Assembly (NCBI RefSeq): GCF_020073815.1
Contig: NZ_JAIQZJ010000013.1
Span: 124,001 to 188,000 of the forward strand
DNA: 64,000 bases
Reading direction: 5' to 3'
From: Nocardioides mangrovi
Lineage (GTDB): Bacteria > Actinomycetota > Actinomycetes > Propionibacteriales > Nocardioidaceae
Shown here: positions 33,011 to 42,701 of the stretch, one piece after another
How positions within the stretch are numbered: position 1 is the first letter of the stretch
Layout: each line of letters starts with the position of its first letter
Translations under genes and position numbers: made by a program
The notes under the pieces: model-generated
What the model was told of the DNA's origin: nothing
The model's database searches: none
Seen by the model: only the letters and a program-made list of their open reading frames with translations

Positions 33011-36000
33011 CGGACGGGGTCCTCAGTCGCAGACCCCTCGGCGTCGCGACGAAGCCCGCCGCCTGCAGCGCCTCGCGCAGCGGGGTCGAGCCGGCGCCGA
33101 GCAGCTGCTCGCCGTCGGCCTTCTCGACGGTGATCCGGCCCAGCGACCCGCGGCGGGCCGCCTCGGCCAGCGACGCGGTCGCCGGCCCGAGCAGGTCGGC
33201 GTCGTCGGTCCAGGTGAGCAGGGTGCGGCCGCCCCGCTCGACGTAGAGGGCGAGGGAGCCGTCGACGAGCACCACGATCGCGCCCGCCTTGCGCCCCGGT
33301 CGGTGGCCGCTGGCGCCCTCCCGGGTCGCGTCCGGCCAGGGCAGCGCCGCGCCGTAGGGGTTGGCGGGGTCGGTCGCCGCGAGGGCGAGCGCGGTGGGCT
33401 TGGCGTCGGCCGGCAGCTCGCTGAAGGTGCGCAGCCGGTCGACCGAGCCGGCGGTGCCGAACTGGGCCGCGCCGAGCCCGGCCACGAAGTAGCCGCGCCG
33501 GCAGCGGCCGGACTCCTCGAACGCGGAGAGCACCTTGTAGACCGCCGCGAAGCCGCCCGCGATGCGCTCGCTGGTGACCGCCCCCCGGGTCACCACGCCG
33601 TGGCGGTCGAGCAGCCGCTCGGCGGCCGCGTGGGCGCGCCGGGTCGGGTCCGGGTCGAGATCGGGCAGCAGCGCCCAGCGGCCGGCGGTCTCCGGTGGCC
33701 CGGTGCGGACCGGACCGCCGCCGGGGCGCCGGCTCGCGGTGCCGAGGCGCGGGGGCGGACGTCGGGTGCGGTGGGCGGAGGTGCCGCCGCGCACCAGGGC
33801 GCGGAGCGGGACGAGGGTGTCGTTGCTGATCCGGCCGGCCCAGACGAGGTCCCACAGGGCGGCCGAGAGCGCCCGGTCGTCGGTCGAGCCGACGGTCGTG
33901 GACAGCTGGCGGAAGAACCACGCCCCGCCCGGCGCGAGCGCGTCGAGGACGGCCTGGTGCAGCTCTGAGTGCTCGAAGGGGGCGTGCTCCGGGAGCGTCA
34001 GCGGCGCCTGGTCGGCGAGGTGCAGCGACACCCAGCCGTCAGTGCCGGGCAGCGCGGCGTGGCCGGCCCACACCACCTCGCCGGAGGCGGTCAGCTCGTC
34101 GAGGTAGGCCGGCTCGTAGTCGCGCACCCGGGCGGCGAGGACGAGCGGCTCGAGCGCGGAGGCCGGGACGGCGCACCCGGCCAGCTGGTCGACGGCGGTG
34201 AGGACACCGTCGACGCCGCGGAGCCCGCCGCGGACCGTCGACACGTGCTGCCAGGCCGGCAGGAAGCGGCCCAGCGTCTCGGGCTCGACCGGCTCGATCT
34301 CCTGGCGCAGTCGGGCCAGCGACCGGCGCCGGAGCCGCCGCAGCACCTCGGCGTCGCACCACTCCGTGCCGGAGCCGGCCGGGCGGAACTCGCCGTCGAG
34401 CACGCGGCCCTGCGCCGCGAGCCGCTGGAGCGTGTGGCGGACGACTGCGGCGCCCAGCCCGAGCCGCCTGGCGGCCTCGTCGGTGGTGAACGGCCCGTGG
34501 GTGCGGGCATGTCGCGCGACGAGGTCGGCCAGCGGGTCGTCGACCGGGTCGGTGAACGCGTCCGGGGTGCCGGGCGGCACCGGGACGCCGAGGCCGTCGC
34601 GGAGCCGGCCGACGTCCTCGATCGCGGCCCAGCGCTCCTCGCCGGCCATCCGGACCTCGACGACGCGGCGACTGTCGGCCAGCGACGTCAGCCAGGAGTC
34701 GGTGTCGGCGCCCGCGACGCTGCGCGCGACGACCTCGGCGGTCGTCAGCGGCCCGAGCAGCCGGAGCAGGTCCGCGACCCCCTCCGCGTCGCGGGCCCGG
34801 CGGTCGTCGGCGGTGCGCTGGAGCTCGGCCTCGACCTCGGCGAGCACCTCGGGGTCGAGGAGCTCCCGCAGCTCCGCCCTGCCGAGCAGCTCGGCGAGGA
34901 GCCCCTGGTCGAGGGAGAGCGCGGCGGCGCGACGCTCGGCGATGGGGGAGTCGCCTTCGTACATGAACTGCGCGACGTAGCCGAAGAGCAGGCTTCGTGC
35001 GAAGGGCGACGGCTGGTGGGTGGCGACGTCGACGACCCGGACCTCCCGGCGGTCGACGCCGCGCATCAGGGCGACCAGCGCGGGCAGGTCGTAGACGTCC
35101 TGGAGGCATTCGCGCACGGCCTCGAGCACGATCGGGAAGGACGGGTAGCGTGCCGCCACCTCGAGCAGCGCGGCCGAGCGCTGGCGCTGCTGCCACAAGG
35201 GCGAGCGGCGGCCGGGGTCGCGACGGGGGAGCAGCAGGGCGCGGGCGGCGCACTCGCGGAAGCGGGAGGCGAAGAGCGCCGAGCCGCCGACCTCCTGGGT
35301 GACCAGGGCCTCGATCTCGTCGGGCTCGAAGACGACGACGTCGCCGCTCGGCGGCTCGGCGTCGGTGTCGGGGATCCGCACGACGATGCCGTCGTCGGAG
35401 GCGACCGCCTGGCCGTCGATGCCGTGGCGCTCGCGGAGCCGGGCGTTGATGGCGAGCGCCCAGGGGGCGTGCACGGGGACGCCGTACGGCGAGTGCACGA
35501 CCAGGCGCCAGTCGCCGAGCTCGTCGCGGAACCGCTCGACCAGGACGGTCTGGTCGCTCGGGAGGAGGTTGGTGGCCTCGAGCTGCTCGTGGAGGTAGCC
35601 GACGAGGTTGGCGGCGGCGTAGTCGTCGAGGCCGTCGGCCCGGGCGCGCTCCTCGGCCCGGTCGCGGGGGAGGGCGGCGAGCTCGCGGGAGAACGCGCCG
35701 ATCGCGGCGCCCAGCTCGGCGGGTCGGCCGAGGGCGTCGCCCTTCCAGAAGGGCAGCCGGCCGGGGACGCCGGGCGCGGGCGTGACCAGGACCCGGTCGT
35801 GGGTGATGTCCTCGATCCGCCAGCTGGTCGCGCCGAGCGCGAAGACGTCGCCGACGCGGGACTCGTAGACCATCTCCTCGTCGAGCTCGCCGACCCGGCG
35901 GCCGGTGCCCTCGCCGACGAGGTAGACGCCGAAGAGGCCGCGGTCGGGGATGGTGCCGCCGCTGGTCACCGCGAGCCGCTGCGCGCCCGGGCGGCCGGTG

Positions 36001-37544
36001 AGGGTGCCGCTGACCCGGTCCCACACCACCCGGGGCCGGAGCTCGGCGAACTCGTCGGACGGGTAGCGGCCACTGAGCAGGTCGAGGGTGGCGTCGTAGG
36101 CGCTGCGGGGGAGCTGGGTGAAGGCGGCGCTGCGCCGGACCAGGTCGTAGAGGTCGTCGACGCCCCACGCGTCGAGGGCGGTGGCGGCGACGACCTGCTG
36201 GGCGAGGACGTCGAGCGGGTTGGCCGGGACGCGCAGCGACTCGATGGCGCCGGTGCGCATCCGGTCGACGGCGACGGCGGTCTGGGCGAGGTCGCCGCGG
36301 TGCTTGGGGAAGAGGACGCCGCGCGAGACCTCGCCGACCTGGTGGCCGGCGCGGCCGACGCGCTGGAGGGCGCTGGCGACGCTCGGCGGGCTCTCGATCT
36401 GGACGACGAGGTCGACGGCGCCCATGTCGATGCCGAGCTCGAGGCTGCTGGTGGCGACCACGCAGGGCAGCCGGCCGCGCTTGAGGTCGTCCTCGATGAG
36501 GGCGCGCTGCTCCTTGGAGACCGAGCCGTGGTGGGCCTTGGCGATGAGCGGCGGCGCGCCGTCGCTCTGGCCGGACTGCGCCATCACCTGGGCCGGGCTC
36601 TGGCCCGGTGGCAGCTCCTCGCCGGTCGAGCGCTCGTAGGCGATCTCGTTGAAGCGGGCGGTCAGCCGCTCGGCGAGGCGGCGGGAGTTGGCGAAGACGA
36701 TGGTCGAGCGGTGCTGCTCGATGAGGTCGACCACGCGCTCCTCGACGTGCGGCCAGAGGCTCTGGGAGCGGTCGGGGTCCTCGGCGTCCTCGTCGTACTC
36801 ACCGGGAGCCGTCATGTCCTCGACCGGGACGACGACCTGGAGGTCCCACCGCTTCTCGCTGGGCGGAGCCACGATCTCCACCGGGGCGGTGCCGCCCAGG
36901 AAGCGGGCGACCTCCTCGAGCGGGCGGACGGTCGCGGAGAGGCCGATGCGCTGGGCCGGGCGGTCGAGCAGCGCGTCGAGGCGCTCCAGGCTGACCGCGA
37001 GGTGGGCGCCGCGCTTGGTGCCGGCGACCGCGTGGACCTCGTCGAGGATCACCGTCTCCACGCCGCGCAGCGACTCGCGGGCCTGGCTGGTCACCATCAG
37101 GAACAGCGACTCGGGGGTGGTGATGAGGACGTCGGGCGGCGCGGTGGTGAGCTTGCGTCGGTCGGCGGCCGGGGTGTCGCCCGAGCGGACGCCGACCCGG
37201 ACCTCCGGGAGGGGGGTGCCGAGCCGGTCGGCGGTGTGGCGGATGCCGGTGAGCGGGGCTCGGAGGTTGCGCTCGACGTCGACGCCGAGCGCCTTGAGCG
37301 GGGAGATGTAGAGGACCCGGCACCGCTTCGCCTTGTCCTCGGGCGGCTCGTCGGTGAGCAGGCGGTCGAGGCTCCAGAGGAAGGCGCTCAGCGTCTTGCC
37401 CGACCCGGTGGGTGCGACGACGAGCGCGTGCCGGCCGGCGCCGATCGCCTCCCAGGCGCCCTCCTGCGCCGGGGTCGGCGCGGCGAAGGCCGCACCGAAC
37501 CAGGTGCGGGTGGCTTCGCTGAACCGCTCGAGGGCCTCGGACAC
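33003..37544 (-). CDS. lhr: Lhr superfamily-2 ATP-dependent helicase
   Basis: Very large helicase (about 1513 residues), the usual Lhr length. Walker A is VVAPTGSGKTLSAFLWSLDRLL; motif II is VILDEVHAVAG; motif III is IGLSATV; motif VI is QRVGRAGHQVG. After the helicase core come the Lhr winged-helix and beta-barrel domains (YESRVGDVFALGATSWRIEDI, RDELGDWRLVVHSPYG) and a long C-terminal region. It unwinds RNA-DNA and DNA duplexes and is part of a DNA-damage-linked repair module. The start is GTG 37544, preceded by AAGGAT; in-frame GTG 37562 and TTG 37601 are alternatives. Divergent from the arsR-type gene across the operator at 37596-37615. Confidence 0.94.
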   Translation of the reverse strand: MSEALERFSEATRTWFGAAFAAPTPAQEGAWEAIGAGRHALVVAPTGSGKTLSAFLWSLDRLLTDEPPEDKAKRCRVLYISPLKALGVDVERNLRAPLTGIRHTADRLGTPLPEVRVGVRSGDTPAADRRKLTTAPPDVLITTPESLFLMVTSQARESLRGVETVILDEVHAVAGTKRGAHLAVSLERLDALLDRPAQRIGLSATVRPLEEVARFLGGTAPVEIVAPPSEKRWDLQVVVPVEDMTAPGEYDEDAEDPDRSQSLWPHVEERVVDLIEQHRSTIVFANSRRLAERLTARFNEIAYERSTGEELPPGQSPAQVMAQSGQSDGAPPLIAKAHHGSVSKEQRALIEDDLKRGRLPCVVATSSLELGIDMGAVDLVVQIESPPSVASALQRVGRAGHQVGEVSRGVLFPKHRGDLAQTAVAVDRMRTGAIESLRVPANPLDVLAQQVVAATALDAWGVDDLYDLVRRSAAFTQLPRSAYDATLDLLSGRYPSDEFAELRPRVVWDRVSGTLTGRPGAQRLAVTSGGTIPDRGLFGVYLVGEGTGRRVGELDEEMVYESRVGDVFALGATSWRIEDITHDRVLVTPAPGVPGRLPFWKGDALGRPAELGAAIGAFSRELAALPRDRAEERARADGLDDYAAANLVGYLHEQLEATNLLPSDQTVLVERFRDELGDWRLVVHSPYGVPVHAPWALAINARLRERHGIDGQAVASDDGIVVRIPDTDAEPPSGDVVVFEPDEIEALVTQEVGGSALFASRFRECAARALLLPRRDPGRRSPLWQQRQRSAALLEVAARYPSFPIVLEAVRECLQDVYDLPALVALMRGVDRREVRVVDVATHQPSPFARSLLFGYVAQFMYEGDSPIAERRAAALSLDQGLLAELLGRAELRELLDPEVLAEVEAELQRTADDRRARDAEGVADLLRLLGPLTTAEVVARSVAGADTDSWLTSLADSRRVVEVRMAGEERWAAIEDVGRLRDGLGVPVPPGTPDAFTDPVDDPLADLVARHARTHGPFTTDEAARRLGLGAAVVRHTLQRLAAQGRVLDGEFRPAGSGTEWCDAEVLRRLRRRSLARLRQEIEPVEPETLGRFLPAWQHVSTVRGGLRGVDGVLTAVDQLAGCAVPASALEPLVLAARVRDYEPAYLDELTASGEVVWAGHAALPGTDGWVSLHLADQAPLTLPEHAPFEHSELHQAVLDALAPGGAWFFRQLSTTVGSTDDRALSAALWDLVWAGRISNDTLVPLRALVRGGTSAHRTRRPPPRLGTASRRPGGGPVRTGPPETAGRWALLPDLDPDPTRRAHAAAERLLDRHGVVTRGAVTSERIAGGFAAVYKVLSAFEESGRCRRGYFVAGLGAAQFGTAGSVDRLRTFSELPADAKPTALALAATDPANPYGAALPWPDATREGASGHRPGRKAGAIVVLVDGSLALYVERGGRTLLTWTDDADLLGPATASLAEAARRGSLGRITVEKADGEQLLGAGSTPLREALQAAGFVATPRGLRLRTPSGA

Positions 37545-37595
37545 CCGACCATCCTTGCTCACGGCACCGACAGCCGCTCCGGCATCGACCTGGAC

Positions 37596-37615
37596 AGGCA
37601 AGTGGCTGCTTGCCT
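37596..37615. promoter_or_regulatory. ArsR-type operator AGGCAAG-N6-CTTGCCT
   Basis: Perfect 7-bp inverted repeat (37596-37602 and 37609-37615) with a 6-bp spacer. The AAG-N6-CTT core matches classical ArsR/SmtB operators. It ends on the first base of the -10 of the following arsR-type gene, so binding would block its own promoter. Confidence 0.65.
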
Positions 37616-37620
37616 ATAGT
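37615..37620 (+). promoter_or_regulatory. -10 of arsR-type operon (TATAGT), leaderless
   Basis: TATAGT ends 6 nt before GTG 37627 with no ribosome-binding site; it abuts the inverted repeat. Confidence 0.7.
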
Positions 37621-37626
37621 CGCCGC

Positions 37627-37914
37627 GTGGACGGCGGCGACGTGTTCAAGGCGCTCGCCGACCCGACCCGCCGGATCCTGCTCGACGAGCTCACGGAGCG
37701 TGACGGACAGACGCTCTTCGAGCTCTGCGGGCGACTGGCGACCAAGCACGGCAGCAGCTCGTCGCGGCAGGCGATCTCCCAGCACCTCGACGTGCTGGAG
37801 GCCGCCGGGCTGGTCGTGACGCGGCGCGACGGTCGCTACAAGTTCCACCACATCGACACCGACCCGCTCCGGCCGATCGTGGCCCGGTGGTTGGGCGACG
37901 AGCCGGGAGGCTGA
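37627..37914 (+). CDS. ArsR-family winged-helix repressor
   Basis: 95-residue DNA-binding regulator. It has the ArsR start VFKALADPTRRILLDELTE, recognition helix region SSRQAISQHLDVLEAAGLVVTRRDGRYKFHHID and a short C-terminus ending in VARWLGDEPGG. The metal-binding ELCVC motif of metalloregulators is not present (ELCGRL instead), so it is probably not a metal sensor; similar proteins regulate neighbouring glyoxalase or SRPBCC genes. First gene of a three-gene operon with VOC and dehalogenase genes; the palindrome at its promoter indicates autorepression. Confidence 0.9.
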   Translation: MDGGDVFKALADPTRRILLDELTERDGQTLFELCGRLATKHGSSSSRQAISQHLDVLEAAGLVVTRRDGRYKFHHIDTDPLRPIVARWLGDEPGG

Positions 37915-37915
37915 C

Positions 37916-38305
37916 ATGAGGATCACCCTGACGAGCGTGCCGGTCGACGACCAGGCACGGGCCGAGCGCTTCTACACCGAGGTCCTCGGCTTCCAGGTCA
38001 AGCACGACGTGCCGCTCGGCGAGCACCGCTGGCTGACCGTCGTGTCGCCCGAGGACCCGTCCGGGCCGGAGCTGCTGCTCGAACCGGCCGGCCACCCGGC
38101 GCTCGCGCCGTACCGGGACGCGCTGCTGGCCGACGGCATCCCCTACGCGCAGCTGACGGTCGACGACGTCCGGGCCGAGCACGCCCGGCTCGTCGGCCTC
38201 GGCGTGCGGTTCACGCAGGAGCCGGCCGACATGGGTCCCGTCACGACGGCGGTCCTCGACGACACCTGCGGCAACCTCATCCAGATCGTCACCCCGGTCT
38301 CGTGA
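37916..38305 (+). CDS. VOC (glyoxalase/dioxygenase-fold) protein
   Basis: 129 residues with the paired beta-alpha-beta-beta-beta units of the vicinal-oxygen-chelate fold: MRITLTSVPVDDQARAERFYTEVLGFQVKHDVPLGEHRWLTVVSPED, then FTQEPADMGPVTTAVLDDTCGNLIQIVTPV. It is the type encoded beside ArsR regulators (glyoxalase/bleomycin-resistance-like). The metal-ligand pattern cannot be assigned to a substrate. It begins 1 nt after the arsR stop and its end overlaps the dehalogenase start (GTGA). Confidence 0.88.
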   Translation: MRITLTSVPVDDQARAERFYTEVLGFQVKHDVPLGEHRWLTVVSPEDPSGPELLLEPAGHPALAPYRDALLADGIPYAQLTVDDVRAEHARLVGLGVRFTQEPADMGPVTTAVLDDTCGNLIQIVTPVS

Positions 38306-39279
38306 CGTCGGAGCCGCCGGCCGGCGTGCTGAGGACGCCCGACGAGTGCTTCGCCGGGCTGCCGGCGTACGCGTTCGACCCGCACTACGTGTCGGTGACG
38401 GCGCCGGGCCTCGACCCCGTGCGGATGCACTACCTCGACGAGGGTCCGGCCGACGGTCCGGTGGCGCTGCTCCTGCACGGCCAGCCGACCTGGTCCTACC
38501 TCTACCGGTCGGTCGTGCCGGTGCTGGCCGCCGCGGGGATCCGGGTGATCGCGCCGGACCACATCGGCTACGGCCGCTCGGACAAGCCGGCGGTGGCGAC
38601 CGATTACACCTTCGCGCGGCACATCGCGTGGCTGCAGGGCCTGGTCGTCTCGCTCGACCTGCGCGACGTCACGCTCGTCGCGCAGGACTGGGGCGGGCCG
38701 ATCGGCTTCAGCGTGCTGGCCGCCGAGCCGTCGCGGTTCGCGCGGGTGGTCGCGGCCAACACGATCCTGCACACGGCCTCGCCCGACCTCGCGGACCGGC
38801 TGACCTGGGCCGTGCACGGGCTGGGGGAGTCGCGGGTGGTGCTGGAGGAGGGCCTGGTCGACTACCTGCTCCACACCCAGCGCGCCCCGGAGCTGCGGCC
38901 CTCGGACTTCCTCGCGGCGGCCACCGCGTCGACGCTGCCGCCCGAGGTGCTCGCGGCGTACGACGCGCCGTACCCGAGCCCGGCGTACACCGCGGGGCTG
39001 CGGCAGATGATCGCCCTGCTGCCGCTGACCCGCAACGACGTCGGTGCGCGGATCGGGCGGCGGACGATGCGGGCACTGGAGGAGTGGGACCGGCCGTTCG
39101 TGACCGCCTACTCCGACGGCGACCCCGCCACGCGCGGCTGGGAGTCGGTCTTCCAGGAGCGGGTGCCGGGGGCTCGTGGGCAGGAGCACGTCACCATCGC
39201 CGGCGCCGGCCACTTCCTCCAGGAGGACGCCGGGCCCGAGCTCGCCCGGGTCGTGGCTCGGGTGATGACGACGACCTAG
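38302..39279 (+). CDS. Haloalkane dehalogenase (HLD-I-like alpha/beta hydrolase)
   Basis: 325-residue alpha/beta hydrolase close to DhlA-type haloalkane dehalogenases, which hydrolyse carbon-halogen bonds. Nucleophile Asp129 followed by Trp130 in VAQDWGGPIGF, as in the halide-stabilising Trp of HLD-I; base His in AGAGHFLQED; acidic residue in AYSDGDPATRG (late position typical of HLD-I). The oxyanion motif reads HGQPTWSYLYR (Gln61) where DhlA has HGEPTW and DhaA has HGNPTS. Without an assay an epoxide- or other hydrolase cannot be excluded. Translation is coupled to the VOC gene, and the operon ends at a hairpin at 39317. Confidence 0.82.
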   Translation: MTSEPPAGVLRTPDECFAGLPAYAFDPHYVSVTAPGLDPVRMHYLDEGPADGPVALLLHGQPTWSYLYRSVVPVLAAAGIRVIAPDHIGYGRSDKPAVATDYTFARHIAWLQGLVVSLDLRDVTLVAQDWGGPIGFSVLAAEPSRFARVVAANTILHTASPDLADRLTWAVHGLGESRVVLEEGLVDYLLHTQRAPELRPSDFLAAATASTLPPEVLAAYDAPYPSPAYTAGLRQMIALLPLTRNDVGARIGRRTMRALEEWDRPFVTAYSDGDPATRGWESVFQERVPGARGQEHVTIAGAGHFLQEDAGPELARVVARVMTTT

Positions 39280-39316
39280 CCGGCGGCATGGATACCCGGT
39301 GGACCGGGGATTCCTG

Positions 39317-39342
39317 CACCTCGGGGGTGTTGCCCCGAGGTG
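39317..39342 (+). terminator. Terminator hairpin after the dehalogenase gene
   Basis: CACCTCGGGG (39317-39326) pairs with CCCCGAGGTG (39333-39342), 10 bp perfect, loop GTGTTG. It lies 37 nt after the stop, between two convergent genes; the rest of the 134-nt gap shows only a small CCCGGT/ACCGGG hairpin. Confidence 0.7.
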
Positions 39343-39413
39343 ACCGACGTGGCCGATCGCTGGGGCCGGTGGGACAGGGGTTGCAGGCGGGGCGGACTGG
39401 ATCCAGCGGCCGG

Positions 39414-39800
39414 TCAGGCGTCGGGGACGACCGCGTCGAGCTCCATCTCGACCTTCCAGCGCGGGTCGAGCAGCTCCTTGACGACGACCATCGTGCTCGC
39501 CGGCATCGTGTCGCGGAAGAACTCCCCGTGCACCGCGCCGACCGCGTCGGCGTCCGCCGGGTCGACGACGTACTGCCGGGTCCGGACGACGTGCTCCGGT
39601 CCACCCCCGAGCTCGGCCAGGGCGGTCAGCATGATCTCCCAGCAGCGTCGCGCCTGGACCGCCGGATCGGGGTCGACCGTGCCGTCGGGCCACACCGGCG
39701 CGGTCCCGCTGACCGCCACCACCGACCCCACGCGGACCGCCCGGCTGAAGCCGATCGTCTCCTCGTACGGCGAGCCCGACCGGGCGTGCTGTCGCTCCAT
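39414..39800 (-). CDS. RidA-family protein
   Basis: 128-residue Rid (YjgF/YER057c/UK114) protein; archetypes hydrolyse reactive enamine/imine intermediates. Features: ETIGFSRAVRVGSVVAVSGTAPVW at the start, QARRCWEIMLTALAELGG, TRQYVVDP (Arg that binds the carboxylate in RidA) and KVEMELDAVV near the end (conserved Glu). It is of the Rid subgroups other than strict RidA by its looser motif. ATG 39800 follows TACAGT by 7 nt. It is divergent from the ABC exporter, with the paired ATTGGT palindromes between. Confidence 0.88.
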   Translation of the reverse strand: MERQHARSGSPYEETIGFSRAVRVGSVVAVSGTAPVWPDGTVDPDPAVQARRCWEIMLTALAELGGGPEHVVRTRQYVVDPADADAVGAVHGEFFRDTMPASTMVVVKELLDPRWKVEMELDAVVPDA

Positions 39801-39807
39801 GCGCGGG

Positions 39808-39813
39808 ACTGTA
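39808..39813 (-). promoter_or_regulatory. -10 of ridA-type gene (TACAGT), leaderless
   Basis: Minus-strand TACAGT ends 7 nt before ATG 39800; no ribosome-binding site. Confidence 0.6.
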
Positions 39814-39861
39814 GCGGTCGGTTGATTTACGGACGCCGGCCCTGACCGCCACGGGGCCAGG

Positions 39862-39918
39862 ATTGGTCACCAACCCCCTCTCCACGGGCCGAAGTCCGGG
39901 GGATTGGTCCCCAACCCC
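39862..39918. promoter_or_regulatory. Paired operator ATTGGTCACCAACCCC / ATTGGTCCCCAACCCC
   Basis: Two 16-nt direct repeats with one mismatch (39862-39877 and 39903-39918), 41 bp apart (about four helical turns). Each contains a TTGGT-N-ACCAA-like palindrome, perfect in the first copy. They lie in the 211-nt gap between divergent ridA and ABC transporter promoters and look like binding sites for a dimeric regulator. Confidence 0.55.
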
Positions 39919-39998
39919 TACCGGGAGGCAACGGGAGTGACAGGAGAGGCGTCCGAAAATCGACAGGAATCCAGGAGCGCGGTGTCGGTACGACGATC

Positions 39999-40004
39999 TA
40001 GGGT
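39999..40004 (+). promoter_or_regulatory. -10 of ABC exporter operon (TAGGGT), leaderless
   Basis: TAGGGT ends 7 nt before GTG 40012; no ribosome-binding site. Confidence 0.65.
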
Positions 40005-40011
40005 CGACGCC

Positions 40012-40949
<938 letters not shown>

Positions 40950-40950
<1 letters not shown>

Positions 40951-41765
40951 TGGCGACGACCCCGACACCCTCCAGCGCGCCCGCGACGCCGTTCGCCGGA
41001 GCGCTGCGCCAGGTCGACTACTGGTGGACGCTCTACCTCCGCACCTGGAAGGGCAGCGTCGTCAACTCCTTCGCCTCGCCGCTGCTCTACGTGTTGGCGA
41101 TGGGCGTCCTGCTCGGCGGGTTCATCGAGGTCGCGCCGAGCGAGCTCGAGGGCGCGACGTCCTACCTCGACTTCGTCGCCCCCGGCCTGCTCGCCTCGCA
41201 GGCGATGACGATCGCCTTCGGCGAGACCACCTATCCGGTCATGGGGATGATCAAGTGGCAGCGCATCTACTTCTCGATGATCGCGAGCCCCCTGACGGTC
41301 AGTGAGGTCCTGCTCGCCCAGTTCGGGTTCGTCGCGGCCCGCACGCTGCTGGCCTGCGTCGTCTTCGTCGCGGTGATGGCGCCGTTCGGCGTCTTCGCCA
41401 GCGTCGGCGGGGCGCTGGGTGCGCTGCTCGTCCAGGTCCTCGTCGGCCTGGCGTTCGCGACGCCGGTCCTGGCCTACTCCGCCGCGCTGAAGGACGAGAG
41501 TGGGTTCGCCGTCGTCTACCGCCTCGGCCTGATCCCGCTCTTCCTCTTCTCGGGCGCGTTCTTCCCGGTCGCCAACCTCGGCGCCGGCCTCGAGGCGCTC
41601 GCGAAGGTCACGCCGCTGTGGCACGGAGTCGACCTGACCCGGATGCTCACCCTCGGCCAGGTCGACTGGTCGATGGCCGCCGTCCACGTCGCCTACCTCG
41701 TCGTCCTCGCGGCCCTCGGCTGGTGGCTCGCCGTCCGCCAGCTCACGAGGAGGCTGGTGTCCTGA
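40950..41765 (+). CDS. ABC-2-type permease (first)
   Basis: 271 residues with about six hydrophobic helices, ABC-2 membrane type. Segments such as YVLAMGVLLGGFIEV, DFVAPGLLASQAMTIAFGETTYPVMGMIKWQRIYFSMIASPLTVSEVL (periplasm/helix junction) and LFLFSGAFFPVANLGAGLEALAKVTPLWHGVDL match NodJ/DrrB permeases. The PLWHG ending is the family's conserved last loop. ATG 40950 overlaps the ATPase stop and it is itself overlapped by the second permease, so it is expressed as part of one complex. Confidence 0.92.
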
Positions 41766-42577
41766 TGTCCGTGCTCACCAACGCCGCCGTCCGCGCCGCC
41801 GCGCGCCCGCTCGGCGCCCGCGAGGCCGCCGGTCTGCTGCTCTACCGCAACTACCTCGCCTACCGCCGCGGCTGGTACTTCTTCGTCACCGGCTTCCTCG
41901 AGCCGGTCTTCTACCTCTTCTCGATCGGCGTCGGCGTGGGCGGCCTGGTTACCGGCTTCGAGCTCAACGGCCACGCGATCCCGTACGCCGACTTCGTCGC
42001 CCCCGGCATGCTCGCGGCGTCGGCGATGAACGGCGCGGTCATGGACTCGACGTTCAACTTCTTCTTCAAGCTGAAGTACAACAAGCTCTTCGACCAGATG
42101 CTCGCGACGCCGCTGACCACCATGGACGTCGCCCGCGGCGAGCTCAGCTGGTCCCTGGTCCGCGGCGGGATCTACTCCGCGGCGTTCCTGGTCGTGATGC
42201 TCGCGATGGGCCTTGTCTCGTCGTGGTGGGCCGTGCTCGCGGTTCCGGCGGCGCTGCTGATCGCGCTCGCCTTCGGCGGCATCTGCATGGCGCTGACCAC
42301 CTGGATGCGCAGCTGGCAGGACTTCGAGTACGTCACCCTCGCGACGCTGCCGATGTTCCTGCTCTCCGCGACGTTCTTCCCGGTCACCGCCTTCCCGGCC
42401 GGCGTCCGCTGGCTGGTCGAGATCACGCCGCTCTACCGCGGCGTCGTGCTGTGCCGCGAGCTCACCACCGGCGTCCTGTCCTGGGGGAGCGCCTTCTCGG
42501 TGGTCTACCTGGTCGCCATGGGCCTGGTCGGCCTGGCCGTCGTACGCCGACGCCTCGACAAGCTGCTCCTGACGTGA
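41765..42577 (+). CDS. ABC-2-type permease (second)
   Basis: 270-residue paralogue of the preceding permease, with the same helix layout and motifs (FVAPGMLAASAMNGAVMDSTFNFFFKLKYNKLFDQMLATPLTTMDVARGE; LSATFFPVTAFPAGVRWLVEITPLYRGVVL). The pair plausibly forms a heterodimeric channel driven by the ATPase at 40012. Two different permeases plus one ATPase point to export of a lipid, polysaccharide or antibiotic; no substrate biosynthesis gene is adjacent. Overlaps the first permease by one base (TGATG). Confidence 0.92.
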   Translation: MSVLTNAAVRAAARPLGAREAAGLLLYRNYLAYRRGWYFFVTGFLEPVFYLFSIGVGVGGLVTGFELNGHAIPYADFVAPGMLAASAMNGAVMDSTFNFFFKLKYNKLFDQMLATPLTTMDVARGELSWSLVRGGIYSAAFLVVMLAMGLVSSWWAVLAVPAALLIALAFGGICMALTTWMRSWQDFEYVTLATLPMFLLSATFFPVTAFPAGVRWLVEITPLYRGVVLCRELTTGVLSWGSAFSVVYLVAMGLVGLAVVRRRLDKLLLT

Positions 42578-42612
42578 CGGCCGTCGGCCTCGACGGCGTC
42601 GGGTCGCTCCGC

Positions 42613-42655
42613 ACCGACCTCCGCTCGACATGGCTCCATCTCGACGGAGCCTGGC
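42613..42655 (+). other. Gap with small hairpin before the methyltransferase fusion
   Basis: The 124-nt gap after the second permease contains GGCTCC...GGAGCC (6 bp, 8-nt loop) near 42632-42651. It may be a weak terminator; nothing else stands out. Confidence 0.3.
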
Positions 42656-42701
42656 CGGAAGTCGCAGGCATGAGGACAGCGCCCGCTGGGAGGATGGCGC
42701 C

